From positions 1 through 64,000 of the forward strand of contig CAZLZR010000003.1 of the NCBI GenBank assembly GCA_964564015.1: a DNA stretch of 64,000 nucleotides. The letters are read 5' to 3'. This document shows positions 27,168 to 35,253 of the stretch, in pieces (position 1 is the stretch's first letter; every line of letters begins with the position of its first letter). Position numbers and translations under genes: made by a program. The notes beneath the pieces were generated by a model that made no database searches, was not told where the DNA came from, and saw only the letters and a program-made list of their open reading frames with translations. Source of the DNA: Acetivibrio sp964564015. Lineage in GTDB: Bacteria; Bacillota; Clostridia; Acetivibrionales; Acetivibrionaceae.

Positions 27168-29100
27168 TTTGGACAGTATCGGGTTTATTATAAAGCTCGA
27201 TAATGACGAAGTTATTGCAGTGACAGATGAATCCATATTTGTGAGAATAAAAAAGAAACCTGGTATGTATTTGGGGCAGAATATTTTGATTAAAAAAGGG
27301 GATTTGTTACCTGAAAAGAAGAATAGAAAAAAATATTTAACATATGCGGCATATGTTGCTGCAGCATTCACAATTGTATTTGCGTTGGTATTTTTGTATG
27401 GAAAGTCATTTTATATGGATTTAACTTATGCTTATGTCAGTGTCGATATAAATCCAAGCATAGAGTTGAAAGTAAACAAAAAAGATACGGTTATTGATGT
27501 CCGAACTCTAAATAATGATGCGCAGCAGCTTGTCAGGAATTTAAAAGTAAAGAATCTAAAAGTAGATGAGGCGCTAAACAGAATAGTAAAAAAATCTGAG
27601 GACGATGGATATTTAAAGCCCGGAGACGAAAAGAGCTGTGTGCTTATTTCGATAGCATTTAAAGAGACAAATACGGATAATGATTATGAAGTGAATCATG
27701 AAAAACAACTGACCGAACTACTGCAAGACGTTAAGAAAGATCTGGATAAAAACTATGGCAGCGGTGTAAAATCACTGGTTGTAAAGGTGCCTGTACTTTT
27801 CCACAATAATTCCGAAGATAGTAATATCTCAATGGGCAAGTATCTAATTTACAACAGAGCAAAAGAGATGGGCAAAGATATTAGTATGGAAGAACTTAAG
27901 GAAGGGGAACTATATATGTTACTAAAAAAAATTAATATCCTTCAAGACAGCGAAAAAGAGCCTATTCCAACTATGCCCGTATTTACTCCTACACCAATTC
28001 AGGCAAGTAGTAATCCAAACACTACTGAAACGCCAGGTATTCAAGCACCAAGTGCTACTTCAGGTGAAGTTGTTAAGACACCTGGCAATAGTGAGCCCTT
28101 ATTCAGGACAACTCCCCCTAAGAGGACAAGCATACCACAACCAACTGTTTCTGTTACCGAAGTGCCAAACAAAACAAAAGATCCAGAAACAAAAGTTCCA
28201 GAGACAAATCCTTCAGAAACAAATCCTCCGGTAACAAATCCTCCGATAACAAATCCTCCGGTAACAAAGGCTATATCGTTAGAAGAAATCAAGAAGCCGG
28301 GTTTAAAGGGAGAGTACTATGATAATATGGATTTTACAGAACTTAAAACTGTGAGAAGTGATCCTAGTATAGATTTCAGATGGGGAGAAGATGCTCCTGA
28401 TGATAATGTAGGAGCAGATACTTTTTCTGTTCGCTGGACAGGGAAAATAATACCTAGGTATTCGGAAAATTATACATTTTACACTTATGCGGATGATGGG
28501 GCACGTTTATGGGTAAATAATGTATTACTTATTGACAACTGGAAGTCACAGCGGCCTGTGGAAAGTACAGGAAGTCTGGAGCTAAAAGCAGGTAATCAAT
28601 ATGACATAAGGCTTGAGTATTTTGAGAATGTTAAATCAGGGCAAGTAAAACTATACTGGTCAAGCAGTAGCCAAGCGAAGGAAATTATTCCTGAAAGTCA
28701 GCTTTTCCACATGGCAGAAGTATACCAGGCTGAACAGGCAGCTTTATCAGGTTCTTTTGTTGAGAATATTAACGCAGGCTATTCAGGAGTTGGATATGTG
28801 AACTATGAAAATGAACCGAATGGGTACATTGAATGGAAAATAGAAACATCAAAATCCGGCACATACACTTTGAATTTCAGATATTCAAACGCAACAAAAG
28901 CAAACAGAACTGTGGAAATAAAGCTTAATGATAACGTTGTCAAAAGCCAGATGGATTTCAAACCTACGGGAGCCTGGACTAAGTGGCAGGACAACAGGAT
29001 TACTGTACATTTAAATGCAGGAGTAAATACTATTAGGGTTAGAGCTACTTCCAGTGATGGAGGGCCAAATATTGACTATATGGAACTTGTCCGGTATTAA
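27160..29100 (+). CDS. rsgI: Anti-sigma factor RsgI with PA14 and carbohydrate-binding-like ectodomain
   Basis: Membrane anti-sigma factor paired with SigI, 646 residues. Order: cytoplasmic RsgI_N domain (1-50), transmembrane helix (about 61-81), periplasmic region with the conserved AYVSVDINPSIEL segment whose Asn98-Pro99 is the reported autoproteolysis site in this family, an S/T/P-rich linker (about 270-375), a PA14 domain (about 378-515, with YYDNMDF and TYADDGARLWVN), and a C-terminal CBM6/CBM35-like domain (about 520-646, with YQAEQAAL and NIDYMELVRY). The likely role is sensing an extracellular glycan and releasing SigI. The target sugar cannot be told from sequence. ATG after GAAAGGAGA. 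Confidence 0.92.
   Translation: MNDLDSIGFIIKLDNDEVIAVTDESIFVRIKKKPGMYLGQNILIKKGDLLPEKKNRKKYLTYAAYVAAAFTIVFALVFLYGKSFYMDLTYAYVSVDINPSIELKVNKKDTVIDVRTLNNDAQQLVRNLKVKNLKVDEALNRIVKKSEDDGYLKPGDEKSCVLISIAFKETNTDNDYEVNHEKQLTELLQDVKKDLDKNYGSGVKSLVVKVPVLFHNNSEDSNISMGKYLIYNRAKEMGKDISMEELKEGELYMLLKKINILQDSEKEPIPTMPVFTPTPIQASSNPNTTETPGIQAPSATSGEVVKTPGNSEPLFRTTPPKRTSIPQPTVSVTEVPNKTKDPETKVPETNPSETNPPVTNPPITNPPVTKAISLEEIKKPGLKGEYYDNMDFTELKTVRSDPSIDFRWGEDAPDDNVGADTFSVRWTGKIIPRYSENYTFYTYADDGARLWVNNVLLIDNWKSQRPVESTGSLELKAGNQYDIRLEYFENVKSGQVKLYWSSSSQAKEIIPESQLFHMAEVYQAEQAALSGSFVENINAGYSGVGYVNYENEPNGYIEWKIETSKSGTYTLNFRYSNATKANRTVEIKLNDNVVKSQMDFKPTGAWTKWQDNRITVHLNAGVNTIRVRATSSDGGPNIDYMELVRY
28204..28263 (+). repeat. 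Four tandem 15-bp units in the rsgI linker
   Basis: Four units of the type ACAAATCCTCCGGTA encode TNPPV-like repeats in the extracellular linker before PA14. Such arrays change length readily by slippage, so linker length may vary between strains. Confidence 0.8.
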
Positions 29101-29164
29101 CTTAAGATAAACAACTAAAAATAAAAGTGAAGAAAAATATTCCAGAAACTTAAGTTTCGCATTT

Positions 29165-29252
29165 TAGAGCCTGTAAATACTCCTCGGGGTCGAGCAAAAC
29201 TCGCTTCGCTCAAACAATGCTCTCCCTTTCCTCGTCGTATTAACAGGCTCTA
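29165..29252. mobile_element. MITE-like element with 16-bp terminal inverted repeats
   Basis: The ends TAGAGCCTGTAAATAC (29165-29180) and GTATTAACAGGCTCTA (29237-29252) are inverted repeats with 15 of 16 matches. The outermost TA on each side could be a TA target duplication, as in mariner/IS630-type elements. The core carries ACTCGCTTCGCTC, unlike its AT-rich surroundings. There is no transposase. It sits in the 469-bp gap between rsgI and spoIID, which otherwise shows only the short leader repeat. Confidence 0.6.
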
Positions 29253-29467
29253 CAAATTGCTTCACAATGTTTCTTCCATATTTTTCTTCACTTAAATAAT
29301 ATGCACTTGGGTTGCTTGAATATAAATTTAAGCAACTCATTTTTGTTAGGGAATTTTTGGGGGGGAAATATCCTGATCTATAAAATAAATAAGTCCGAGA
29401 TTTTTTTTTGCTAGATAATTTAAAGAATAAATCTAATATGTACAATCATATTTATAAAGATAAAACC

Positions 29468-29545
29468 ATGTTGCACCGGAGGCTGGGTACATGTAATAAA
29501 GGTGAAGAGAAACATGCACCCTCGGAGGCTTTGCACTTTTCCGTA
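29468..29545 (+). other. Partly repeated leader upstream of spoIID
   Basis: Two related segments, TGCACCGGAGGCT (from 29471) and TGCACCCTCGGAGGCT (from 29515), lie in the 100 bp before spoIID. Each carries an anti-Shine-Dalgarno-complementary GGAGG with no start codon at the right distance. The first can pair CATG with CATG around it. It may be a structured leader. No known riboswitch consensus was recognised. Confidence 0.3.
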
Positions 29546-29569
29546 GAAGATAGGAGAATGGGGATCTTT

Positions 29570-30568
29570 ATGAAAAAAATAATTTACTATATTTTGGTTA
29601 TGATCACAGTTACAATAGTTCTTCCGATGCTTATTGTAAGGGGGTGCAATACAGTAATAGAAGATGTTAAGCCGGATGGGAAAGAGAAAAAAGCACAGAC
29701 AACAGTAAAAGTTTATATAAAATCTGAAGACAGGGTTGAAGAAATGCCTTTAGAAACTTATATAAAAGGTGTTGTTGCAGCAGAGATGCCTGTGGCTTAT
29801 GAAATTGAAGCGCTAAAGGCTCAGGCAGTAGCTGCCAGGACTTATGCATATGGAAGAATGTTGAACTTATATTCAGCTAAGGACGATACACATAAAGGGG
29901 CACAAATCTGTACGGACTTTAGTCACTGCCAGTCATGGATAAAGCAGGATGAGATTATGAAAAAGTGGGGTTCCATTAAGTCATTTATAAACTGGAAAAA
30001 AATAGAGACGGCAATCAAGGAAACTGAAAATATAATTATTCTTTATGACAATAAACCTATAAATCCGTTATTCCATGCCAACAGCGGAGGAAAGACTGAA
30101 AATGCTGAAGATGTATGGGAAGGAACTGAAGTCCCATATCTAAAAAGCGTTAAGAGTGATGGAGAGGATGAAGATGAGGGGTACAGAGTTGTTACGGCAT
30201 ATAAGGAAAAGGATATAATAGACAAGTTAAAAGGTGAGTATCCTGAAATAAAGCTTAATGAAGAAGATCTTATCAGTAACTTCAGCGTACTGGAACTTTC
30301 AGAAGGCGGCAAGGTAAAAACAATTAAGGTTGGAGATGTAGAATTAAAGGGTACAGACTTTAGAAGTATTCTTTCACTAAGGTCAACAAACTTTAAGATT
30401 GAGAAGGGAAACGAAGGAGAACTCAATATAACTACAATCGGATATGGCCACGGCGTTGGTATGAGCCAGTGTGGAGCAAATTATTTAGCAAAGAACGGCG
30501 GAACATTTGAAGAGATTCTAAAGCATTATTATAGAGGTGTTTCACTTGGAAAGATAGAAGATGAGTAA
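29570..30568 (+). CDS. spoIID: Stage II sporulation protein D (peptidoglycan lytic transglycosylase)
   Basis: Forespore-engulfment enzyme that cleaves glycan strands as part of the SpoIID-SpoIIM-SpoIIP machine in the mother cell. It has one N-terminal membrane helix (residues 3-25) and the SpoIID domain with AAEMPVAYEIEALKAQAVAA, including the conserved catalytic-type Glu in AEMP, plus the C-terminal GYGHGVGMSQCGANYLAKNG signature. The frame is open from 29408, but GGGGA at 29560-29564 supports the ATG at 29570, giving about 332 residues and a sensible signal anchor. The spoIIQ-like gene follows. Confidence 0.95.
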   Translation: MKKIIYYILVMITVTIVLPMLIVRGCNTVIEDVKPDGKEKKAQTTVKVYIKSEDRVEEMPLETYIKGVVAAEMPVAYEIEALKAQAVAARTYAYGRMLNLYSAKDDTHKGAQICTDFSHCQSWIKQDEIMKKWGSIKSFINWKKIETAIKETENIIILYDNKPINPLFHANSGGKTENAEDVWEGTEVPYLKSVKSDGEDEDEGYRVVTAYKEKDIIDKLKGEYPEIKLNEEDLISNFSVLELSEGGKVKTIKVGDVELKGTDFRSILSLRSTNFKIEKGNEGELNITTIGYGHGVGMSQCGANYLAKNGGTFEEILKHYYRGVSLGKIEDE

Positions 30569-30638
30569 ATTAAAAAATTTTAGCCTTTATGTATATTGTT
30601 GCCATACTCGGTAACAATAATATATGGAGGTGGAAAAA

Positions 30639-31511
30639 GTGAATTTTAAAAAGTTATTTCCAGAAAAGAAAGAGTCGCAGAAAAGAGTTTTGGATTTTTT
30701 TGATAAAAGGGGCTTCTACATTGTGCTGACACTGTGTATTACAATAGTAGGAGTAACAGCAGCATTGATAACTGCAAAGAACATTTCATCAAAAGATTAT
30801 AATCAGGATGAAATTATTACAGATGAAATGGCTAGTAACATTTCGTCTGAAGATGAAAGCAGTATCAGTATTGCATCAGTACCTTCAGATCTTGAGAGCA
30901 CGACTAAAACATCAACCGAAGCACCAAAGGGAATTGTCAAGGCCACACCTGCGAAACAGGATTCAAAGGTAACCGGTGAGCCAAAAAAAACAGGTGAGAG
31001 TAAAGCATCGCAAAAGACAGCGGAACCTTCAAAAAGTGGCAACGCTGCAAAAGCATCTACAGATAACTCACAAAGTAGCACAGAAAATACAAGTAAAAGT
31101 TTTGCAATGCCTGTTTTTGGTGAAATATCATTTGAATACGCACAGGACAAACTAGTATATTCGAAAACTCTTGATGAGTGGAGATCACATGCAGGAGTGG
31201 ATCTGAAAGCAGCAAGGGGAACACCTGTAAAAGTTGTGGCTGATGGTGTCGTAACAGAAATTAAGAACGATCCAAGGCTTGGAGTTACAATAATTGTTGA
31301 TCATTCAAGCGGGTTAAAGACAGTTTATGCAAACCTTGCAAATGGTGATATGGTTACACCTAACCAAAAAGTCAAACAGGGTGAAGTGATAGGATCGGTT
31401 GGTAATACTGCTAGTTTTGAATCTGCTGAACCTGCACATCTCCATTTTGAAGTACTTAAAAACAATAAAAATGTTAATCCTTCTGACTATCTGCCAAACA
31501 AAGCTAATTGA
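30639..31511 (+). CDS. spoIIQ: SpoIIQ-like M23/LytM-domain sporulation protein
   Basis: Forespore membrane protein that pairs with SpoIIIAH in the engulfment channel. About 290 residues: membrane helix (about 28-48), a long S/T/K-rich linker, then a LytM domain. Zinc ligands look intact: His184 and Asp188 in SHAGVD and His269 in AHLHFE, unlike B. subtilis SpoIIQ, which lacks a metal ligand. The usual Y-x-H of the second catalytic histidine is YANL here (Asn232), so hydrolytic activity is doubtful. GTG start at 30639 after GGAGGTGG; the upstream ATG at 30624 overlaps that site. Placement between spoIID and spoIIID agrees. Confidence 0.9.
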   Translation: MNFKKLFPEKKESQKRVLDFFDKRGFYIVLTLCITIVGVTAALITAKNISSKDYNQDEIITDEMASNISSEDESSISIASVPSDLESTTKTSTEAPKGIVKATPAKQDSKVTGEPKKTGESKASQKTAEPSKSGNAAKASTDNSQSSTENTSKSFAMPVFGEISFEYAQDKLVYSKTLDEWRSHAGVDLKAARGTPVKVVADGVVTEIKNDPRLGVTIIVDHSSGLKTVYANLANGDMVTPNQKVKQGEVIGSVGNTASFESAEPAHLHFEVLKNNKNVNPSDYLPNKAN

Positions 31512-31545
31512 GTGTAAAATAAACAAAAATATATACATGTAGTTA

Positions 31546-31594
31546 ATTCAAAAACCTTTTTTATCACACTATGATATAAAAAGGTTTTTTGAAT
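31546..31594 (+). terminator. Terminator after the spoIIQ-like gene
   Basis: ATTCAAAAACCTTTTTTAT pairs with ATAAAAAGGTTTTTTGAAT around a short loop. The stem is long and AT-rich, symmetric enough to act in both directions. Confidence 0.7.
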
Positions 31595-31636
31595 ATTTTA
31601 TATACTTGGGAAATATAATTAAATAGTAGTTAATCA

Positions 31637-31665
31637 TTGACAATACCATTTTATTTATATAGAAT
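31637..31665 (+). promoter_or_regulatory. SigA-type promoter for the dockerin gene
   Basis: TTGACA (31637-31642), 17 bp, TAGAAT (31660-31665). One mismatch in the -10. It would give a leader of about 250 nt before the dockerin gene. No riboswitch was recognised in that leader, and the remainder of the 409-bp gap 31512-31920 holds only the terminator listed above. Confidence 0.5.
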
Positions 31666-31920
31666 TATGTGTATAATATACAAAAATATCAGAAAAAACT
31701 TTCTTGTTTTTGTATGGTATGTACATATAATACGTCGGGTTAAGAAATTTTGGAGACTATACCTGTTCTTTTGAGATATCGAAATTAAGAAATTGCTTAA
31801 TTCAAAGTTGATTACTAACTAATGACGCGTAAACATACCGTTTTTTTATTTTTCTTTGAACATAAATGCATTGGCATAATTATAGTGTTATCTCTATAAA
31901 GAAAAGGGGGTAATGGAAGA

Positions 31921-32790
31921 ATGAAAAAGAAAAAGTGTATTACGCTGGCAAGTCAATTAGTAGTATTTATCTTGGTTATGGCTTTGATTTTACTGAATCC
32001 CTTTGGAGCCGGTAAGGTGGAAGCTGCACTTCAGAGTGATGATAGTTTTATTCAGACGAGACAAGCAGACTATCAGATCTATGGGATTAGCAATTTACTA
32101 CAAATGCAGGCAATGTCAAGTACATCTGGTGGTAGTTCTGAAATAATTCAGGGTGATATTAATAACGATGGCGACGTTAATAGTATTGATTTTGCACATA
32201 TGAAAATGTATTTGTTAGGAATGCCAAATAGCATGCTAACAGAGGAAAGAATTACAATTGCAGATCTTAACATGGATAAGAAATTTAACAGTATCGACTT
32301 GGGAATAATGAGGGGATATTTACTTGGACAAATAAGTGGATTCCCAAGTGGCACTTCTGCGTCTCCTAAACCTACTGCAAGTCCAACACCCAAACCATCA
32401 TCTACCGCGGCACCAAGCCCTGCTACTACTTCCGATGATTTCACCAATACCATTTCAAATGCATCGTATAGAGTGGCCGTTGGGGAAGAAGTTAAGGGAG
32501 TAATAAACTACGAAGGAGATAAAGACTACTTACTTTTCAAACCTTCTGAAAATGGGAAATATAGAGTAAATATAACCACAAATCCTGATTCGGTAAGAGG
32601 ATTTTTATATGCATTGAAAATAGAAGGTCTGGATTACTATTACAGCAGTTTTAAGACTTATGTTATAGATAACGGATGTTATATTGAGGAGGTACTATCG
32701 GGAAATACTGAATATTACATCGGAATAAAAAGTGTTACCGGTTCTACTTCTCTTGATACATATACAATAAAAATAACCAAAGTGAAATGA
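31921..32790 (+). CDS. Exported type I dockerin protein with C-terminal PPC-like domain
   Basis: 289 residues: signal peptide (1-36, hydrophobic core LVVFILVMALILL, cleavage near KVEAA), a dockerin module (about 79-142), a Pro/Thr/Ser linker (about 147-172), then a beta-rich domain (about 178-286) resembling bacterial pre-peptidase C-terminal domains. Both dockerin calcium-loop repeats are intact: GDINNDGDVNSIDF and ADLNMDKKFNSIDL, each followed by an LLG helix end. The Ser-Ile pairs at loop positions 10-11 are near the Ser-Thr pairs of A. thermocellus dockerins. It should bind a scaffoldin cohesin. No catalytic domain is present. The central rather than terminal dockerin is unusual. Confidence 0.88.
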   Translation: MKKKKCITLASQLVVFILVMALILLNPFGAGKVEAALQSDDSFIQTRQADYQIYGISNLLQMQAMSSTSGGSSEIIQGDINNDGDVNSIDFAHMKMYLLGMPNSMLTEERITIADLNMDKKFNSIDLGIMRGYLLGQISGFPSGTSASPKPTASPTPKPSSTAAPSPATTSDDFTNTISNASYRVAVGEEVKGVINYEGDKDYLLFKPSENGKYRVNITTNPDSVRGFLYALKIEGLDYYYSSFKTYVIDNGCYIEEVLSGNTEYYIGIKSVTGSTSLDTYTIKITKVK

Positions 32791-32819
32791 TGGTCTGTAA
32801 AAATAATGACTTGATATCA

Positions 32820-32851
32820 AAAAGGATGGGCAGCAAATGTCCATCCTTTTA
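32820..32851 (+). terminator. Terminator after the dockerin gene
   Basis: AAAGGATGGGC and GTCCATCCTTTT form a strong stem around a short loop, starting 30 bp after the stop codon. The T-run is short. Confidence 0.7.
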
Positions 32852-32871
32852 GTGACTAAGAAAGTGCATTT

Positions 32872-33340
32872 CTATTCTATATAAATCACGAAAATGATTA
32901 TACATTGGAAAATTTGATTTTCGTGATATTGTATTAAGGAAATTGAAGCGCAATTTAAAATCTTTATTGCGTTCAATATAAGTCTTTCCACTATATCTCC
33001 TTCTTTTATTCTTTCATAATCCAAGTCGTTTAAAACCTGGTTTGATAAAACCTTCACAGTAAGGTTAGCATACTCGTTGCCAATAGCTTCCGCAGATAAA
33101 TCATTATACCACAAATAAATGCCTTTCCTTATGTATTGGGGACTTATATTCAGAAAGCCCAAACGGATATATGTATCTATAAGTCCCCGTCTTACAAGAC
33201 CGGAACAGTCAATGCCAAGTGATGTTTCTCCACCCCAGACATATTTTGTTCCCTCGTATTTTATTAGAGCTTTTACATATTCCGAACGAATAACTTCTTT
33301 ATCTATTTCCGGACCTTTAAGGTTTTTGACTTTTTTTTCA
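32872..33340 (-). pseudogene. NlpC/P60-type cell-wall hydrolase, decayed
   Basis: Reverse-strand reading gives a recognisable NlpC/P60 front: YEGTKYVWGGETSLGIDCSGLVRRG with the catalytic Cys, then FLNISPQYIRKG and KEGDIV. No histidine-containing second half (H-V-A/M-x-Y-x-G type) follows; after GDIV the frame runs into unrelated sequence. At the 5' end a good AAGGAGG and TTG start lie just before a run of eight A, but that frame stops after 12 codons. The hydrolase frame has no start codon, so it is one frame off. A homopolymer slip plus 3' loss or deletion explains both. Not expected to make an active enzyme. Confidence 0.65.
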
Positions 33341-33714
33341 AAGCAGGTACCTCCTTAATTTTACTTAAAACAATTATATAACATTTCTTTAAGTATAGGA
33401 ATTTACAAATGCTATTTTTTGCAAATTCCTATTAAGCTGTATGAACAAATAGCTGCGGAGATTATGCAAACAAATCCAGATACGGGTGCTATTAATGAAA
33501 TAAACCTCCTGCTTGTTTGTTAAATATACAATCATAAGGGCACTCCAAAAAGCATATATATTATTGTGAATTGGATAATCGGGCTAAGATACAAAATTAC
33601 CGAGGGTAATAGATAAAGTATTTTAATGAGCTATAAATCATCACAATAGTATAAGGGGGGCATGGTAATTGAAAGGTTTTAAAGAAGAAAAGGGTTTGAG
33701 GGGGGAATAGGCAC
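33341..33714. other. Gap upstream of spoIIID, with a possible coding remnant
   Basis: 374 bp without a confident gene. Positions 33419-33523 read from a TTG as 34 codons beginning MQIPIKLYEQIAAEIMQ, which looks protein-like, but there is no ribosome binding site at usable distance. It may be a leftover of a lost gene. AGGGGGG occurs just upstream of spoIIID, and no clear promoter was identified. Confidence 0.25.
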
Positions 33715-33963
33715 ATGAAGGAGTATATTACGGAACGAGTACTAATGTTAGCGGAATATACTATTGATAAAAAAGCTACTGTCAGAGATGCAGCAAAACA
33801 ATATGGAGTTAGCAAATCAACTGTTCATAAGGATTTAGTTGAAAGGCTTCCGGAAATTAATTCCGATCTGGCTCAGGAGGTTAAGGCAATATTGGAGGTC
33901 AATAAGCAGGAAAGACACATAAGGGGTGGAAATGCAACAAAAATGAAGTACAAAAACGCATGA
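33715..33963 (+). CDS. spoIIID: Sporulation transcriptional regulator SpoIIID
   Basis: Small mother-cell DNA-binding protein of 82 residues that switches genes on and off after engulfment, downstream of SigE. The helix-turn-helix is clear: KKATVRDAAKQYGVSKSTVHKDLVERLPE. The basic C-terminal tail (RHIRGGNATKMKYKNA) is typical. ATG after GGGGGGAATAGGC. Position upstream of mbl and flhO matches Bacillus, although an ilvE gene has been inserted between spoIIID and mbl on the other strand. Confidence 0.96.
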   Translation: MKEYITERVLMLAEYTIDKKATVRDAAKQYGVSKSTVHKDLVERLPEINSDLAQEVKAILEVNKQERHIRGGNATKMKYKNA

Positions 33964-34053
33964 TCTCAATGAATAATATATCGCAGCCCAAGCTGCAATC
34001 AGAGTAGAAAGTTCCGTTGCTGAGTTTACGGAAATATACCTTCTCGAAGAAAG

Positions 34054-34083
34054 TCTTATAACGTCTGCGCTATAAGATTTTTA
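34054..34083 (+). terminator. Terminator after spoIIID
   Basis: TCTTATA (34054-34060) and TATAAGA (34071-34077) form a 7-bp stem followed by TTTTTA. A terminator for spoIIID is plausible. Confidence 0.5.
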
Positions 34084-34130
34084 GCATAAAAGTCTGACAC
34101 AAAAATTATTTGAGAAGAATAGTGTATACA

Positions 34131-34164
34131 GTAATAGGCAAAAGTCCGCCCCTTTGCCTATTAC
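34131..34164 (-). terminator. Hairpin at the 3' end of ilvE
   Basis: GTAATAGGCAAA (34131-34142) and TTTGCCTATTAC (34153-34164) make a perfect 12-bp stem just beyond the ilvE stop. There is no T-run on the ilvE side, so it may end transcription weakly or simply protect the 3' end. Confidence 0.45.
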
Positions 34165-34173
34165 TTAAGATAA

Positions 34174-35253
34174 TTATTTTACTTCAACAGTCCAATTCAT
34201 CTTGTCTTCAATCTTACCTAACTGTATTCCTGTAATTGAATCATATAATTTTTGACTGTACTCGCCAATGCTGCCATCCTTTACTTGCATAATGATGTCT
34301 TTCCATCTTAGCTGACCAACCGGTGAAATTACAGCTGCTGTACCGGTGCCGAATACTTCTTCCAAAGTACCGTTTTTATGGGCTTCATATATCTCTTCTA
34401 TTGAAATTTTTCTTTCTTCTACAGGTACTCCCCAAAGATTAAGAAGTTTTATAACAGAATCTCTTGTTATTCCAGGTAGAATACTTCCATTTAGTTCAGG
34501 AGTAATAACTTTTCCTGCGATTTTGAAGAAGATATTCATAGCTCCTACTTCTTCAATGTATTTACGTTCAACTCCATCAAGCCACAATACTTGTGAATAG
34601 CCTTCATCATGAGCCTTAACCTGAGCCTTCATTGAGGCAGCATAGTTGGCTCCTGCTTTAGCCTCACCAAGACCTCCTTTTACAGCTCGTACATATTCAT
34701 CCTCAATCCATATTTTAACGGGTGCGAGGCCTTCAGGATAGTAGGCACCAACCGGTGATAAAATTATGATAAATAAATAGGTATCAGATGGTCTTACTCC
34801 CAAGAAAGGATCGCAGGCAATGATAAATGGCCTTATATAAAGGGAAGTTCCAGGTTTTGTAGGAATCCATGCCTCATCTGTTTTTACCAAAGTTTTGATT
34901 GCCTGTACATAATCCTCAACAGGTATTTCGGGAATACAAAGTCTTTCGTTTGTCTTATTTGATCTTTCAGCGTTTTTCTCAGGACGGAATAATAAAGTTC
35001 TGCCATCATCAGACTTGTATGCTTTCAAACCTTCGAACATTTCCTGTCCATAGTGAAATACCATTGCTGAGGGATCTATGCTTAAGGGCGCGTAAGGGAC
35101 TATTCTGGCATCGTGCCAGCCTTTGCCAGTTTCATAGTTCATGATAAACATATGGTCTGTAAATATTGTTCCAAATTTTAAGGGGTTATCTGCTGTGGGA
35201 AGTGCTTTTGGAGTCGTAGTTTTTTCAATCCTGATATCTAACATTGTACTCAT
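34174..35253 (-). CDS. ilvE: Branched-chain amino acid aminotransferase
   Basis: PLP-dependent class IV (fold IV) aminotransferase, 359 residues, for the last step of leucine, isoleucine and valine synthesis. It matches the long IlvE type II group. Visible features are FHYGQEMFEGLKAY, RPFIIACDPFLGVRPSD, LGEAKAGANYAASM (the lysine for PLP lies shortly after, in the region of VERKYIEEVGAMNIFF), LPGITRDSVIKL and EVFGTGTAAVISPVG. ATG start. It is the only reverse-strand gene in this stretch and separates spoIIID from mbl. No T-box leader was found upstream, so regulation is unknown. Confidence 0.94.
   Translation of the reverse strand: MSTMLDIRIEKTTTPKALPTADNPLKFGTIFTDHMFIMNYETGKGWHDARIVPYAPLSIDPSAMVFHYGQEMFEGLKAYKSDDGRTLLFRPEKNAERSNKTNERLCIPEIPVEDYVQAIKTLVKTDEAWIPTKPGTSLYIRPFIIACDPFLGVRPSDTYLFIIILSPVGAYYPEGLAPVKIWIEDEYVRAVKGGLGEAKAGANYAASMKAQVKAHDEGYSQVLWLDGVERKYIEEVGAMNIFFKIAGKVITPELNGSILPGITRDSVIKLLNLWGVPVEERKISIEEIYEAHKNGTLEEVFGTGTAAVISPVGQLRWKDIIMQVKDGSIGEYSQKLYDSITGIQLGKIEDKMNWTVEVK

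Noticed and set aside
28204..28263. CRISPR-like tandem array
   Set aside because: The 15-bp units are contiguous without spacers and in frame with the RsgI linker, so they are coding repeats.
29408..29569. Possible 54-residue N-terminal extension of SpoIID
   Set aside because: The open frame continues upstream, but GGGGA sits 5 bp before the ATG at 29570, where a membrane helix starts at once. The extension has no membrane or protein-like pattern and overlaps the repeated leader.
33119..33358. Forward-strand frame of 79 codons over the NlpC/P60 remnant
   Set aside because: It is the mirror frame of the reverse-strand hydrolase motif (WGGETSLGIDCSGL). No ribosome binding site supports it.
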